DNA of 64,000 nucleotides from Bradyrhizobium sp. ORS 285 (GCF_900176205.1 NZ_LT859959.1:3183001-3247000), one strand, 5' to 3'; counted from the stretch's first letter, positions 1-8,425 are shown. Notes: generated by a model from the letters alone, not told the origin. Made by a program: numbers and translations.

Positions 1-2
1 AC

Positions 3-623
3 TACGCCGCGGCGCTGAAGCGGCTGCGGGTGCAGAGCTGGGCGGAATTCTCCCGCGCAGTGAAGACCGGCGCCACCGCCGGCAAGGTCGCGGCGACCGT
101 TGTGTCGCGAATGGAACGCCGGACCAAGACCGGCAACAAGATGGGCATCATGGGCCTGTCGGATCCGACCGGCCATTTCGAGGCCGTGCTGTTCTCCGAA
201 GGACTCGCGCAATACCGCGACGTGCTCGAGCCGGGTGCTGCCGTGCTGCTGCAGCTCGGCGCCGAGCTGCAGGGCGAGGACGTGCGCGCCCGCGTGCTGC
301 ATGCCGAGCCGCTCGACGATGCCGCCGCCAAGACTCAGCGCGGCCTGCGCATCTTCCTGCGCGACACCAAGCCGCTCGATTCCATCGTCAAGCGGCTGCA
401 GGGCGACGGCGCCGCGGCCAATGGCAATGGGGCGTTGGCCAAGAGCGCCGCGCCGCCGCTGGCGCCCCGCGCCACCGCCGGCGAGGGCGAGGTGTCCCTG
501 GTGATGATGCTCGATCTGGAGACCGAGGTGGAAATGAAGCTGCCCGGCCGCTTCAAGGTTTCGCCACAAATCGCAGGTGCGATCAAAGCGGTGACCGGCG
601 TGGTCGACGTTCAGCAATTGTAA
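3..623 (+). CDS. dnaE: DNA polymerase III alpha subunit, C-terminal part (partial)
   Basis: This is the C-terminal ~206 residues of the replicative polymerase catalytic subunit; the gene begins before the window. The frame is open from base 3. Visible landmarks are the OB-fold segment that opens with a stretch on controlling damage to the message (TVVSRMERRTKTGNKMGIM, then a FEAVLFSEGL motif typical of the DnaE OB domain) and the final VDVQQL tail. The OB fold binds single-stranded template ahead of the active site, and the extreme C-terminus contacts the tau subunit in well-studied homologues. No promoter can be assessed here. Recognition is by domain sequence; the PHP and palm domains lie outside the window. 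Confidence 0.93.
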   Translation, partial: YAAALKRLRVQSWAEFSRAVKTGATAGKVAATVVSRMERRTKTGNKMGIMGLSDPTGHFEAVLFSEGLAQYRDVLEPGAAVLLQLGAELQGEDVRARVLHAEPLDDAAAKTQRGLRIFLRDTKPLDSIVKRLQGDGAAANGNGALAKSAAPPLAPRATAGEGEVSLVMMLDLETEVEMKLPGRFKVSPQIAGAIKAVTGVVDVQQL

Positions 624-775
624 TCGGCGGTTGCCGTTTGCTGAATTCATCGTCCGCGTCGATCTTACCGATAAAAAAGCTGCGCGCGGGCTGAACGGAA
701 CGCCTCTGTTCAACCGCGGTTCAGCCATCGTCCCGCTGAATCCGCGGCATGTGCCTCGAAAGGGCTGGAACCGTC

Positions 776-3166
776 ATGCGCCTGGTCAAGATCAACCTCA
801 CCATCCTCTTCGGCGTCTCGCTTTGCCTGATGGCGCTGAACGCCGGGTCGCGGCCTGCCGCAGCGCAACAGCCGGGTCCAGAGAAGCGCATCGCGCTGGT
901 GATCGGCAACGGCGCCTATGCGAAAGGTCAGCTGGCCACCGCAGCTAATGACGCCGGCCTGATCGCGCAGACGCTGCAGGCGGCGGGCTTCGACGTGGTC
1001 GGGGCGCGGGATCTCGACGCGGATACGCTGAGAAAGAGCTTCCGCGATTTCATTCACAAGGCCCAGTCGGCCGACGACAACACCGTCGCGATGGTCTATT
1101 TGGCAGGCTACGGCATGCAGCTCGCCGGCGAGAACTATTTCATCCCGGTGGATGCCAATATCGCCAGCGACGTCGACATTCCGACCGAGGGCCTGCGCCT
1201 CAGCGACTACACCCGACAGCTTGCTGCGACACCGGTGAAGGCAAGTATCGTCGTGTTGGACGCGGCTCGCCAGCAGCCCTTCATCACCAGCGGGCCGGCG
1301 ATTGCGGGCGGGCTCGCGCTGGTCGAACCCGACAACAAGATGCTGATCGCCTTCAATGCGGCGCCAGGCACGATTGCGCCGGCTGAGACCGGCTCCTACG
1401 GCATCTACGCGCAGTCGCTGGCGGAGATGATCCGAACCGGAGGACTGCAGCTGCCGGACGTGTTCGATCGTTTACGGCTGCGGGTCAACGAGGCGACCAA
1501 GGGCGCCCAGGTGCCGTGGGATGCCCAGAAGATCCAGACGGCCTTCACCTTCTTCGATCGGGCGCCGGACGCGCCGGCCCCGCAGGCGTCCGCCGAGCAG
1601 ACGGCAGCTTTGCGCGCACGGCCGATTCGCGATCTGCCCGTGCAGGAGGCCTACACCGCCGCGCTCGAGCGCGACAGCCTGCAGGGCTACGAGGATTTCA
1701 TCGCGGCCTATCCGAGCGATCCGCTGGCGCGGCGCGTGCGCGCCATCGTCGCCGCGCGCCGCGAGGCGCTCACCTGGCGGCGGACCTACCGCGCCGACAG
1801 CCCCGAGGCGTATTGGTCGTATCTGAGGCGTTATCCCAATGGCGCGCATGCCGCTGATGCGCGTCGGCGGCTGGCGGTTCTGTCGGCGCCGCCGGACCCG
1901 CCGGCGACGTTCGCCATGATCGAATACGACGTGCCGCCGCCGCCGCCGGACGAGGTGGTCTATGTCGATCGGCCGGTGCTGCTGTTCTCGGATCCCGACT
2001 TCGGCTTCGTGCCGCCGCCGCCCCCGCCGGTGTACATCCTTCCGCCACCGCCGCCTGAATTCGTCGATCTTGCGCCGCCCTACGCGCCGGTCGGGGTGTT
2101 CATCCTGCCTCGTCCCGTGTTCGTGCCGATCCCGGTCTATGTGCAGCCGCCGGCGATCGTCGTGCCGCCGCCGAACAACATCATCTACCAGAACATCCAC
2201 AACACCACGGTGATCAACACGGTCATCAATCGTCCGGTCGTGGGGCCGGCAGCGCCGGCCGGCCCCGTAGGGCCGGGCGGTCCTTCCACGCCGACACCTG
2301 CGACTGCGCCCGTCGTCACACCATCTTTGCCGCCCGCAGCGCTGCAGCGCGCCTCGCTCATTCAGCAGGGCAAGGCTCCCGTTCCGGGAGCGCCGATGGT
2401 GCCGGGCGGCCGAGGCCCTGGAAGTGCTCCGTCCATTGGACCCGCCGCGACTGTGACCCCCACCGCACTGCCCAATGCCCCGGGCCGGCCGGGCCCCGGG
2501 GGAGTGGGCTTGATGGCGCCTAATACGTCCAATCCGCTTCCGGTACCGGGCAGGGGCGGCCCGCCTGTTCCCGGAAACGTTGCGAATCCGACCGCGCCTG
2601 CCGTCGCGTCGCCCACCCCGGGACAGGTTGGGCGGCCCGCGATCACCGCAACGACACCGCCCGCGCGCGAGCCGGCCTCCGGCGTTCAAGCGAACCGCAC
2701 GCCTGGTGGCCTGCCGGCACCCGCCGTGAGGCCGGGAGAGCGGGCCGATCGCCCGGCGCCGCCGACATCGAGCCCACGTGGACCGGAAGCCCGGCCGCGG
2801 ATCGAGCCGCCCGTGCCCGACCGGGTCGAGCGCCGCGCCCCGCCGCAAATGGCACGGCCAACCCCGCCGCCGCAGATGGCGCGGCCAAGCCCGCCGCCAC
2901 AGATGGCACGACCAAGCCCGCCGCCACAGATGGCACGACCAAGCCCACCGCCGCAGATGGCGCGTCCGAGCCCGCCGCCACAGATGGCACGGCCAGCTCC
3001 GCCGCCGCAGATGGCGCGGCCAGCACCGCCGCCACAGATGGCGCGGCCGAGCCCGCCGCCGATGGCCATGGCACGGCCGCCTGGGCCGCCGCCGATGGCG
3101 CGGCCTGCCGGACCTCCGCCACAGGCGCCGGGCAAGAAGTGTCCGCCGAACGTGCCGCATTGCTGA
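776..3166 (+). CDS. Secreted caspase-fold (peptidase C14-like) protein, catalytically dead, with proline-rich repeat tail
   Basis: A 796-residue protein with a signal peptide (hydrophobic 7-23, AAA before Q31), then a caspase-like domain (about 38-265) recognisable from RIALVIGNGAY and YFIPVDA. In active family members the catalytic His lies in a GHG motif and the Cys in DAC. Here these read GYG (Tyr112, codon 1109-1111) and DAA (Ala164, codon 1265-1267), so neither catalytic residue is present. A helical segment with two short TPR-like stretches follows (about 290-375), then ~400 residues rich in proline, glycine and alanine. That tail includes eight copies of a nine-residue unit (QMARP followed by S/T/A and PPP) and ends CPPNVPHC. 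Start chosen at the ATG nearest the signal peptide; an in-frame ATG at 749 would add nine residues. It precedes a trypsin-like protease and an FHA protein on the same strand. Function unknown; probably a periplasmic or surface scaffold. Confidence 0.85.
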   Translation: MRLVKINLTILFGVSLCLMALNAGSRPAAAQQPGPEKRIALVIGNGAYAKGQLATAANDAGLIAQTLQAAGFDVVGARDLDADTLRKSFRDFIHKAQSADDNTVAMVYLAGYGMQLAGENYFIPVDANIASDVDIPTEGLRLSDYTRQLAATPVKASIVVLDAARQQPFITSGPAIAGGLALVEPDNKMLIAFNAAPGTIAPAETGSYGIYAQSLAEMIRTGGLQLPDVFDRLRLRVNEATKGAQVPWDAQKIQTAFTFFDRAPDAPAPQASAEQTAALRARPIRDLPVQEAYTAALERDSLQGYEDFIAAYPSDPLARRVRAIVAARREALTWRRTYRADSPEAYWSYLRRYPNGAHAADARRRLAVLSAPPDPPATFAMIEYDVPPPPPDEVVYVDRPVLLFSDPDFGFVPPPPPPVYILPPPPPEFVDLAPPYAPVGVFILPRPVFVPIPVYVQPPAIVVPPPNNIIYQNIHNTTVINTVINRPVVGPAAPAGPVGPGGPSTPTPATAPVVTPSLPPAALQRASLIQQGKAPVPGAPMVPGGRGPGSAPSIGPAATVTPTALPNAPGRPGPGGVGLMAPNTSNPLPVPGRGGPPVPGNVANPTAPAVASPTPGQVGRPAITATTPPAREPASGVQANRTPGGLPAPAVRPGERADRPAPPTSSPRGPEARPRIEPPVPDRVERRAPPQMARPTPPPQMARPSPPPQMARPSPPPQMARPSPPPQMARPSPPPQMARPAPPPQMARPAPPPQMARPSPPPMAMARPPGPPPMARPAGPPPQAPGKKCPPNVPHC
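2846..3061 (+). repeat. Eight tandem 27-bp coding repeats
   Basis: Eight in-frame 27-bp units each encode QMARP-x-PPP, where x is T, S or A. The copies differ mainly at third positions and at x, which fits unit duplication followed by drift. Two degenerate units (PMAMARPP, PPMARPAG) follow immediately. The copy number could vary between strains through slippage. Confidence 0.9.
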
Positions 3167-3295
3167 GCGGACCCGCGCCGCTGCGGCGGCGCGGGCGTTG
3201 CATCGCAGGCCCGTTTTCGATATTGGCCGGTTCGCCGGACTGATCGATCGTGGGCGCAGGACGTCGGCAGCCGACGACCTGTTGCGGGGGCATCA

Positions 3296-4642
3296 TTGAT
3301 TTCAGCGTTTGTTCGGACGGTGCGCGCGCTGCTGTGGCAAAGCGCAATCCTGGCCGCCCTTTGCAGTTCGGCAATGACGGCCTTGCCGACACCCGCCGGC
3401 GCCCAGGCGCTGCCCGGCGCCGAAACCGTCTACGCCTCGGCGCCGCCGCGCCTGCTGCAGATCCGCACGCTGCTGGCCGACGCCGGCCGCCAGACCTCGA
3501 CCGGCTCCGGCTTCCTGGTCTCCGACGACGGGCTTGCGATCACCAACTACCACGTCGTCTCGGATGCGGCGCTCGAGCCGAAGACGTACCGGCTCGAATA
3601 CACCGGCGCCGACGGCACGCAGGGCGCGGTGACGCTGCTCGCCGTCGACCTGCCGAATGATCTCGCGCTCGTTCGTGTCGACAAGCAGAATGCGCCGTTC
3701 TTCACCTTCGATAAGGCCGCGCTGGACGGCAGTCTGCCGAAAGGCGAGCGGCTCTATTCGCTCGGCAATCCGCTCGATCTCGGCTTCACCATCATCGAAG
3801 GCACCTATAACGGTCTGGTCGAGCACAGCTACAATGATCACATCCACTTCACCGGTGCGCTCAATCCCGGCATGAGCGGCGGCCCCGCGGTGAACGCGCA
3901 GGGACAGGTCGTCGGCATCAACGTCGCCACGCGGCGCGGTGGCCAGCTGATCAGCTTTCTGGTGCCGGCACGTTTCGCCGCCGCGCTGCTCGCGCGCGGC
4001 AAGGATGCCAAGCCCGCCGCCAGCGACCTGCGCAAGGACGTGATCGCACAGCTCGCGAGCTGGCGCGGCGCGCTCTACAAATCTCTCGGCGACGAGGGTT
4101 TTCGCGACCGCGTGTTCGGCTCCTATCAGGCGCCGGAAACGCGGGCAGGGTGGTTCGAATGCTGGGCCAGCACCAATGCCGGCGCCTCGCCGAAGCCGCG
4201 CGCCAGCATCAATTCGACGAGCTGCAAGGCCGAGGCGAGCGTGTATGTCGCCTCCGATCTCAACACCGGCACGGTCGAGGTCAATCACTCCTACGCCAAG
4301 TCGATCGATCTCAATCAATTCCAGTTCGCAACCGTGCTGACGCAACTGGCGCAGCCGCGCCTCACCATGGGCGGCTCGTTCCGCAAATGGTACACGCCGC
4401 AGCATTGCCACGAGGATTTCGTCGGCCTCGCGCCGGCGGCGGATCATCCGCCGTTGCGGGTGATGTGGTGCGCGCAAGGCTATCGCGAGTTCGACGGACT
4501 CTATGACGTCGTGCTGGTTGCGGTGACGCAGGACCATGCCGATGAAGCGCTGGTGTCGCGGCTCAATCTGCAGGCGATCGCCTATGACGACGCGTTGCGG
4601 CTCGGCAAGAGCTTCCTCGAACGGCTGCAGGTCGCCCGATGA
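3296..4642 (+). CDS. Secreted trypsin-like (S1 family) serine protease with cysteine-containing C-terminal domain
   Basis: A 448-residue protein with a signal peptide (hydrophobic run around 12-28, PAGAQA near 33-38). The protease domain has an intact triad: His86 in TNYHVV, Asp122 in NDLALV, Ser194 in GMSGGP, in the DegP/HtrA-like arrangement, but no PDZ domain follows. The last ~200 residues are a separate domain I do not recognise. It has four cysteines (WFECWA, STSCKA, PQHCHED, MWCAQG), probably disulfide bonded in the periplasm. The start is TTG with a G-rich Shine-Dalgarno just upstream; no better ATG lies before the signal peptide. The stop overlaps the ATG of the FHA gene (ATGA), which implies translational coupling. 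Substrates are unknown; the neighbouring pseudo-caspase is an obvious candidate partner. Confidence 0.87.
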   Translation: MISAFVRTVRALLWQSAILAALCSSAMTALPTPAGAQALPGAETVYASAPPRLLQIRTLLADAGRQTSTGSGFLVSDDGLAITNYHVVSDAALEPKTYRLEYTGADGTQGAVTLLAVDLPNDLALVRVDKQNAPFFTFDKAALDGSLPKGERLYSLGNPLDLGFTIIEGTYNGLVEHSYNDHIHFTGALNPGMSGGPAVNAQGQVVGINVATRRGGQLISFLVPARFAAALLARGKDAKPAASDLRKDVIAQLASWRGALYKSLGDEGFRDRVFGSYQAPETRAGWFECWASTNAGASPKPRASINSTSCKAEASVYVASDLNTGTVEVNHSYAKSIDLNQFQFATVLTQLAQPRLTMGGSFRKWYTPQHCHEDFVGLAPAADHPPLRVMWCAQGYREFDGLYDVVLVAVTQDHADEALVSRLNLQAIAYDDALRLGKSFLERLQVAR

Positions 4643-5601
4643 TCTGGATCGAGATCCTGTCCAAGCATCGCGACGTCGCCGGCCGCTTCCGGGTCGATGC
4701 GGCCGAGATCCACATCGGCCGCGGCTACGACAATCATGTCATCCTCGACGATCCCTTCGTCGCGGCGCGCCACGTTCGCATCTTCCGTGATGGCGAGGGC
4801 CGTCTCGTCGCCGAGGATCTCGGCAGCGCCAACGGTCTCTATCTCGACCGCAGCAAGAGCCGCAAGCCGCAGCTCGTCCTCGACGGCAGCAAGCCGATCC
4901 GGATTGGCCAGACGCTGCTGCGGGTTCGCGACGCCGCCCATGCGGTCGAGCCGGAGCGGCTCGTGGGCTCGGAGCGCAGCGCGCTGCCGGTCGTCGCTGC
5001 GATTACACTGGGCGCCGTTCTGCTGGCGCTCAACGGAATCCTGGTCTGGTTCGCGCAGACCTCCGAGCCGCATCTGTCCGACTATCTCGTGCCGATGCTG
5101 ACGCTGATCGGCGTCGTCCTCGCATGGGTGGGCATATGGGCGCTGCTCGCACGGCTGTTTTCCGGACGATCGCACTTCCTACGTCATCTGCTGATCGCTG
5201 AGGCGGGTCTGGTCGCATTCTGGTTCTATAGCGAGTTCGCGCAGATCGCGTCCTTCGCCCTGACCTGGACCACCGTTTTCACCTACGGCTACGTCGTCGC
5301 CTGGATCGTTCTCGCAACGGCCTGCTTCCTGCACCTGCGCGAGGTCGGGCGCACCCATCTGATCGCCAAAGGTGTCGTGGTCGCCGTCCTGCTCGTGGTC
5401 GCCATTGCGGTCCAGTCCCTGCAGCGCTCGGAGGCGTTCGCCAATTCGGGCCGCCCCAATGTCAGCCACGTGCTGATGCCGCCCGCCTTGCGCCTGGTCC
5501 CGCTCCGCGAGCAGCAGGCCTTCTTCGACGATCTCGAGCGCATGAAGGCGAAGCTCGACGCTGACCGGGCCGAGCTGAAGCCGGCCGGTGTGGAGCGCTG
5601 A
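4639..5601 (+). CDS. FHA-domain integral membrane protein
   Basis: A 320-residue protein with an N-terminal forkhead-associated domain (about 20-98: GR at 27-28, VAARH at 41-45, SANGLY at 63-68). Five predicted membrane spans follow (about 116-138, 150-172, 182-205, 210-232, 243-261), then a short charged C-terminal helix. FHA domains bind phosphothreonine peptides. Here the conserved Ser-Arg-x-His motif reads Ala-Ala-Arg-His and NGT reads NGL, so only part of the pThr pocket is retained. The FHA domain should be cytoplasmic, which would link the exported protease and pseudo-caspase encoded upstream to an internal signal. It overlaps the protease gene by four bases. No kinase or phosphatase is encoded nearby. 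Family call is firm; ligand binding is uncertain. Confidence 0.82.
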   Translation: MIWIEILSKHRDVAGRFRVDAAEIHIGRGYDNHVILDDPFVAARHVRIFRDGEGRLVAEDLGSANGLYLDRSKSRKPQLVLDGSKPIRIGQTLLRVRDAAHAVEPERLVGSERSALPVVAAITLGAVLLALNGILVWFAQTSEPHLSDYLVPMLTLIGVVLAWVGIWALLARLFSGRSHFLRHLLIAEAGLVAFWFYSEFAQIASFALTWTTVFTYGYVVAWIVLATACFLHLREVGRTHLIAKGVVVAVLLVVAIAVQSLQRSEAFANSGRPNVSHVLMPPALRLVPLREQQAFFDDLERMKAKLDADRAELKPAGVER

Positions 5602-5689
5602 GCACAGTTCCACTGTCTGCGTTCCCGGCCTTGAAAGTTCCCGGGTTCCCGTCATAGCCTCGCTTCCGGGGATTTACGGGGGGCGTCAA

Positions 5690-6211
5690 ATGGAACGACG
5701 GGCGTTTGTGGGAATGGGACTGGCTCTGTTGGTAACAGGGTGTGTGACCGGCAGGGAAGGAACGGAATACGCGGTTGTCTCGCAGAAGATCGGTGCGCCG
5801 CGGCCCGGCCATTCCCGGATCGTCATCATGAGCCTGAAGGATTCCTGGCTCGAACGGACCAATTGCGACGCCAAGGTCGATGGCATTGCCTTGAATCGGC
5901 TGCTGCCGGGCACCTACGCCTATGTCGATCGTCCTGCAGGCCCGCACCACCTCACCGCGACCCAGATCCTGTTTCCCGGCGAGACGGTGCTCGATTTCAA
6001 CACCGAGTCTGGGAAAACCTATTTCTTCTCGATCAAGCCCAGTGAGCGCTCCCGAGCGATGCAGGGCGGTGCGATCATGTTCGGGCTGGTCGGTGCGGGC
6101 GTCATGGCTGCCGCCTCGGCCGGCGCCGATAACAAGGGGCCCGTCGACCTCGTCCCCCTCCAGGAAAGCCAGGCCCGGACCGCCATGGCGGAGCTTCTGC
6201 AGGCCGAATAG
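5690..6211 (+). CDS. Lipoprotein, DUF2846-like
   Basis: A 173-residue protein starting at the ATG after a GGGGGGC ribosome-binding stretch. A lipobox LVTGC puts the lipid-modified cysteine at residue 18. The mature part has the beta-rich pattern of DUF2846-type lipoproteins (PGTYAYVDRPAGPHHL, then an SGKTYFFSI strand) and a glycine/alanine-rich hydrophobic segment (about 123-140) near the end. It lies 88 bases after the FHA gene on the same strand and may belong to the same transcription unit. No enzymatic motif is visible; the role is unknown, presumably envelope-associated. Confidence 0.75.
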   Translation: MERRAFVGMGLALLVTGCVTGREGTEYAVVSQKIGAPRPGHSRIVIMSLKDSWLERTNCDAKVDGIALNRLLPGTYAYVDRPAGPHHLTATQILFPGETVLDFNTESGKTYFFSIKPSERSRAMQGGAIMFGLVGAGVMAAASAGADNKGPVDLVPLQESQARTAMAELLQAE

Positions 6212-6222
6212 GTCCATTTTCC

Positions 6223-6250
6223 TTGCGTTGCGCCAAAATCCGGCTATATA
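6223..6250 (+). promoter_or_regulatory. Candidate sigma-70 type promoter for rpsB
   Basis: TTGCGT (6223-6228) and TATATA (6245-6250) are separated by 16 bases and lie about 115 bases upstream of rpsB, just after the lipoprotein stop. This would give an rpsB transcript with a leader of about 110 bases. Motif match only. Confidence 0.5.
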
Positions 6251-6304
6251 GCGCGCCATCTCACACGGAAACTTGGCTCTCCTAGAGGGCGTCCGGTGGC
6301 AAGC

Positions 6305-6325
6305 CGGGCCGAACGGCCCGTTTTT
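6305..6325 (+). terminator. Terminator-like hairpin in the rpsB leader (possible attenuator)
   Basis: A perfect 6-bp stem CGGGCC / GGCCCG with loop GAAC is followed directly by five T residues, the shape of an intrinsic terminator. It lies between the candidate promoter and the rpsB ribosome-binding site (GGAG at 6353-6356). It could terminate read-through from the lipoprotein gene or act as an attenuator for rpsB-tsf. No alternative antiterminator pairing was established. Confidence 0.55.
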
Positions 6326-6365
6326 GCTCACGCGCTTCCGGAGGAATCAACCGGAGAATATCCAA

Positions 6366-7355
6366 ATGGCGTTGCCTGAATTCACCATGCGCCAGCTGCT
6401 CGAAGCTGGCGTGCACTTTGGTCACCAGTCTCACCGCTGGAATCCGAAAATGGCCGATTTCATTTTCGGAAGCCGCAACAACATCCACATCATCGACCTC
6501 GCCCAGACCGTGCCGCTGATGCACACGGCGCTGCAGGCGGTGAGCGACACGGTCGCCAAGGGCGGCCGCATCCTGTTCGTCGGCACCAAGCGCCAGGCGC
6601 AGGACAATGTCGCCGACGCGGCCAAGCGCTGCGCGCAGTATTTCGTCAATTCGCGCTGGCTCGGCGGCACGCTGACCAACTGGAAGACGATCTCGGCGTC
6701 GATCAAGCGCCTGCGTCATCTCGACGAGGTGCTGTCCTCGGGCGAGGCGAACTCCTACACCAAGAAGGAGCGCCTGACCCTGCAGCGCGAGCGCGACAAG
6801 CTCGACCGCTCGCTCGGCGGCATCAAGGACATGGGCGGTCTGCCCGACATGATCTTCGTGATCGACACCAACAAGGAAGACATCGCGATCCAGGAGGCCC
6901 AGCGCCTCAACATTCCGGTCGCCGCGATCGTCGATACCAATTGCGATCCGAAGGGCATCACCTATGTGGTCCCGGGCAATGACGACGCCGGCCGCGCCAT
7001 CTCGCTGTATTGCGACCTGATCGCGCGCGCCGCCATCGACGGCATCTCGCGCGCCCAGGGCGAACTCGGCATCGACGTCGGCGCGTCCGCCGCGCCGCTG
7101 GAAGAGGATCTCCCGGCTGCATCCGCCTCGACCTTCCAGGGGCTGCCGGGTCCGCGCGGCACGGCCGACGACCTGAAGAAGCTCACCGGCGTGTCCGGTG
7201 CGATCGAGAAGAAGCTGAACGATCTCGGCATCTTCCACTTCTGGCAGCTCGCCGAGCTCAACCACGACACGGCCCACCAGATCGGCGAAGAAGTCGGTCT
7301 GCCGAGCCGGGCCGATGCCTGGGTCGCCCAGGCCAAGTCGCTGGCCGACGCCTAA
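6366..7355 (+). CDS. rpsB: 30S ribosomal protein S2
   Basis: A 329-residue S2 protein, recognised from [16 protein letters not shown], the WLGGTLTNW motif and [12 protein letters not shown]. The start is the ATG nine bases after GGAG. Bacterial S2 is usually ~240 residues; the extra ~90 C-terminal residues carry a helix-hairpin-helix-like module ([20 protein letters not shown] and after), an extension seen in alphaproteobacterial S2 and also on some L21 proteins. It heads the rpsB-tsf pair; in E. coli S2 autoregulates this operon through its leader, and the hairpin upstream here could serve a similar purpose. The in-frame region upstream of the ATG covers the promoter and hairpin and was not used. 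Confidence 0.97.
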   Translation: MALPEFTMRQLLEAGVHFGHQSHRWNPKMADFIFGSRNNIHIIDLAQTVPLMHTALQAVSDTVAKGGRILFVGTKRQAQDNVADAAKRCAQYFVNSRWLGGTLTNWKTISASIKRLRHLDEVLSSGEANSYTKKERLTLQRERDKLDRSLGGIKDMGGLPDMIFVIDTNKEDIAIQEAQRLNIPVAAIVDTNCDPKGITYVVPGNDDAGRAISLYCDLIARAAIDGISRAQGELGIDVGASAAPLEEDLPAASASTFQGLPGPRGTADDLKKLTGVSGAIEKKLNDLGIFHFWQLAELNHDTAHQIGEEVGLPSRADAWVAQAKSLADA

Positions 7356-7373
7356 GACGAGACGACACGAATC

Positions 7374-7396
7374 TGGCCGGCGTCGCACGCCGGCCA
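7374..7396. terminator. Perfect 10-bp hairpin between rpsB and tsf
   Basis: TGGCCGGCGT and ACGCCGGCCA pair perfectly around a CGC loop, 19 bases after the rpsB stop. No T-tract follows, so it may be a transcript-stabilising or partial (rho-assisted) terminator that sets the rpsB:tsf ratio rather than a full stop. Confidence 0.5.
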
Positions 7397-7484
7397 TCGC
7401 GACTGAGATAGGGTTTTCCTGGCAGCGGACGGCGAAGAGCCATCCGCTGCGTCGCGCTTTGGACAGGCAAAAGGACGTTCAACA

Positions 7485-8408
7485 ATGGCGAATATCACCG
7501 CAGCGATGGTGAAGGACCTGCGCGAGTCGACCGGCGCGGGCATGATGGATTGCAAGGCCGCTCTCACCGAGAACGGCGGCGACATGCAGGCCGCGCAGGA
7601 TTGGCTGCGCAAGAAGGGCCTGTCGAAGGCCGCCAAGAAGGCCGGCCGCGTCGCGGCCGAGGGCCTGATCGGCGCGCTGACCTCGGGCAAGAAGGGCGTG
7701 GTCGTCGAGGTCAACTCGGAGACCGACTTCGTGGCGCGCAACGAGCACTTCCAGGGCCTGGTCAAGATGATCGCCCAGGTCGCGCTCGACGTCGGCGCCG
7801 ACGTGGAGAAGATCAAGGCCGCCAAGGTCGGCAGCATCACGGTCGAGGCCGCGATCGCCGATTCGATCGCGACCATCGGTGAGAACCAGACGCTGCGCCG
7901 CGCGGCTGCGCTCGAAGTGAGCGAAGGCGTGGTGTCGAGCTACGTCCATGGTGCCGTGGTCGAGGGCGCCGGCAAGCTCGGCGTGATCGTTGCGCTGGAG
8001 TCGCCGGGCAAGACCGACGAGCTCGCGGTGCTCGGCCGTCAGCTCGCGATGCATGTCGCAGCCGCCAACCCGCAGGCGATCGATGCCGCCGGTCTCGACC
8101 CGGAGCTCGTCAAGCGCGAGAAGGACGTGCTCGCCGACAAGTATCGTCAGCAGGGCAAGCCGGAAAACGTGATCGAGAAGATCGTCGAGTCCGGCCTGAA
8201 GACCTACTACAAGGAAGTCACGCTGCTCGAGCAGGCCTTCATCCATGACAGCGGCAAGTCGGTCGCTCAGGCGCTGAAGGAAGCCGAAGGCAAGGTCGGC
8301 GGCCCGATCAAGGTGGCTGGCTTCGTGCGCTATGCCCTCGGTGAGGGCATCGAGAAGGAAGAGACCGACTTCGCCGCCGAAGTCGCCGCCGCCAGCGGCA
8401 AAAAGTAA
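7485..8408 (+). CDS. tsf: Translation elongation factor Ts
   Basis: A 307-residue guanine-nucleotide exchange factor for EF-Tu. The N-terminal UBA-like segment ([19 protein letters not shown]) and the TDFVARN motif of the core, which contacts EF-Tu, are intact. Length is normal for the family. It follows rpsB by 129 bases containing a strong hairpin and is followed by another hairpin before pyrH, the conserved rpsB-tsf-pyrH-frr order of bacteria. Start ATG has AAAGGA upstream. Confidence 0.97.
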   Translation: MANITAAMVKDLRESTGAGMMDCKAALTENGGDMQAAQDWLRKKGLSKAAKKAGRVAAEGLIGALTSGKKGVVVEVNSETDFVARNEHFQGLVKMIAQVALDVGADVEKIKAAKVGSITVEAAIADSIATIGENQTLRRAAALEVSEGVVSSYVHGAVVEGAGKLGVIVALESPGKTDELAVLGRQLAMHVAAANPQAIDAAGLDPELVKREKDVLADKYRQQGKPENVIEKIVESGLKTYYKEVTLLEQAFIHDSGKSVAQALKEAEGKVGGPIKVAGFVRYALGEGIEKEETDFAAEVAAASGKK

Positions 8409-8425
8409 CGACTGAGAACGGTCAC

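Noticed and set aside
2846..3061. Regular 27-bp repeats resembling a CRISPR array
   Set aside because: The repeats are contiguous without spacers and are in frame as coding repeats of QMARP-x-PPP.
1472..3160. Long open frame antisense to the proline-rich part of the pseudo-caspase (Arg/His-rich)
   Set aside because: Composition is that of a GC-rich shadow frame: no conserved domain, extreme Arg content, and the opposite strand encodes a clear signal peptide and caspase fold.
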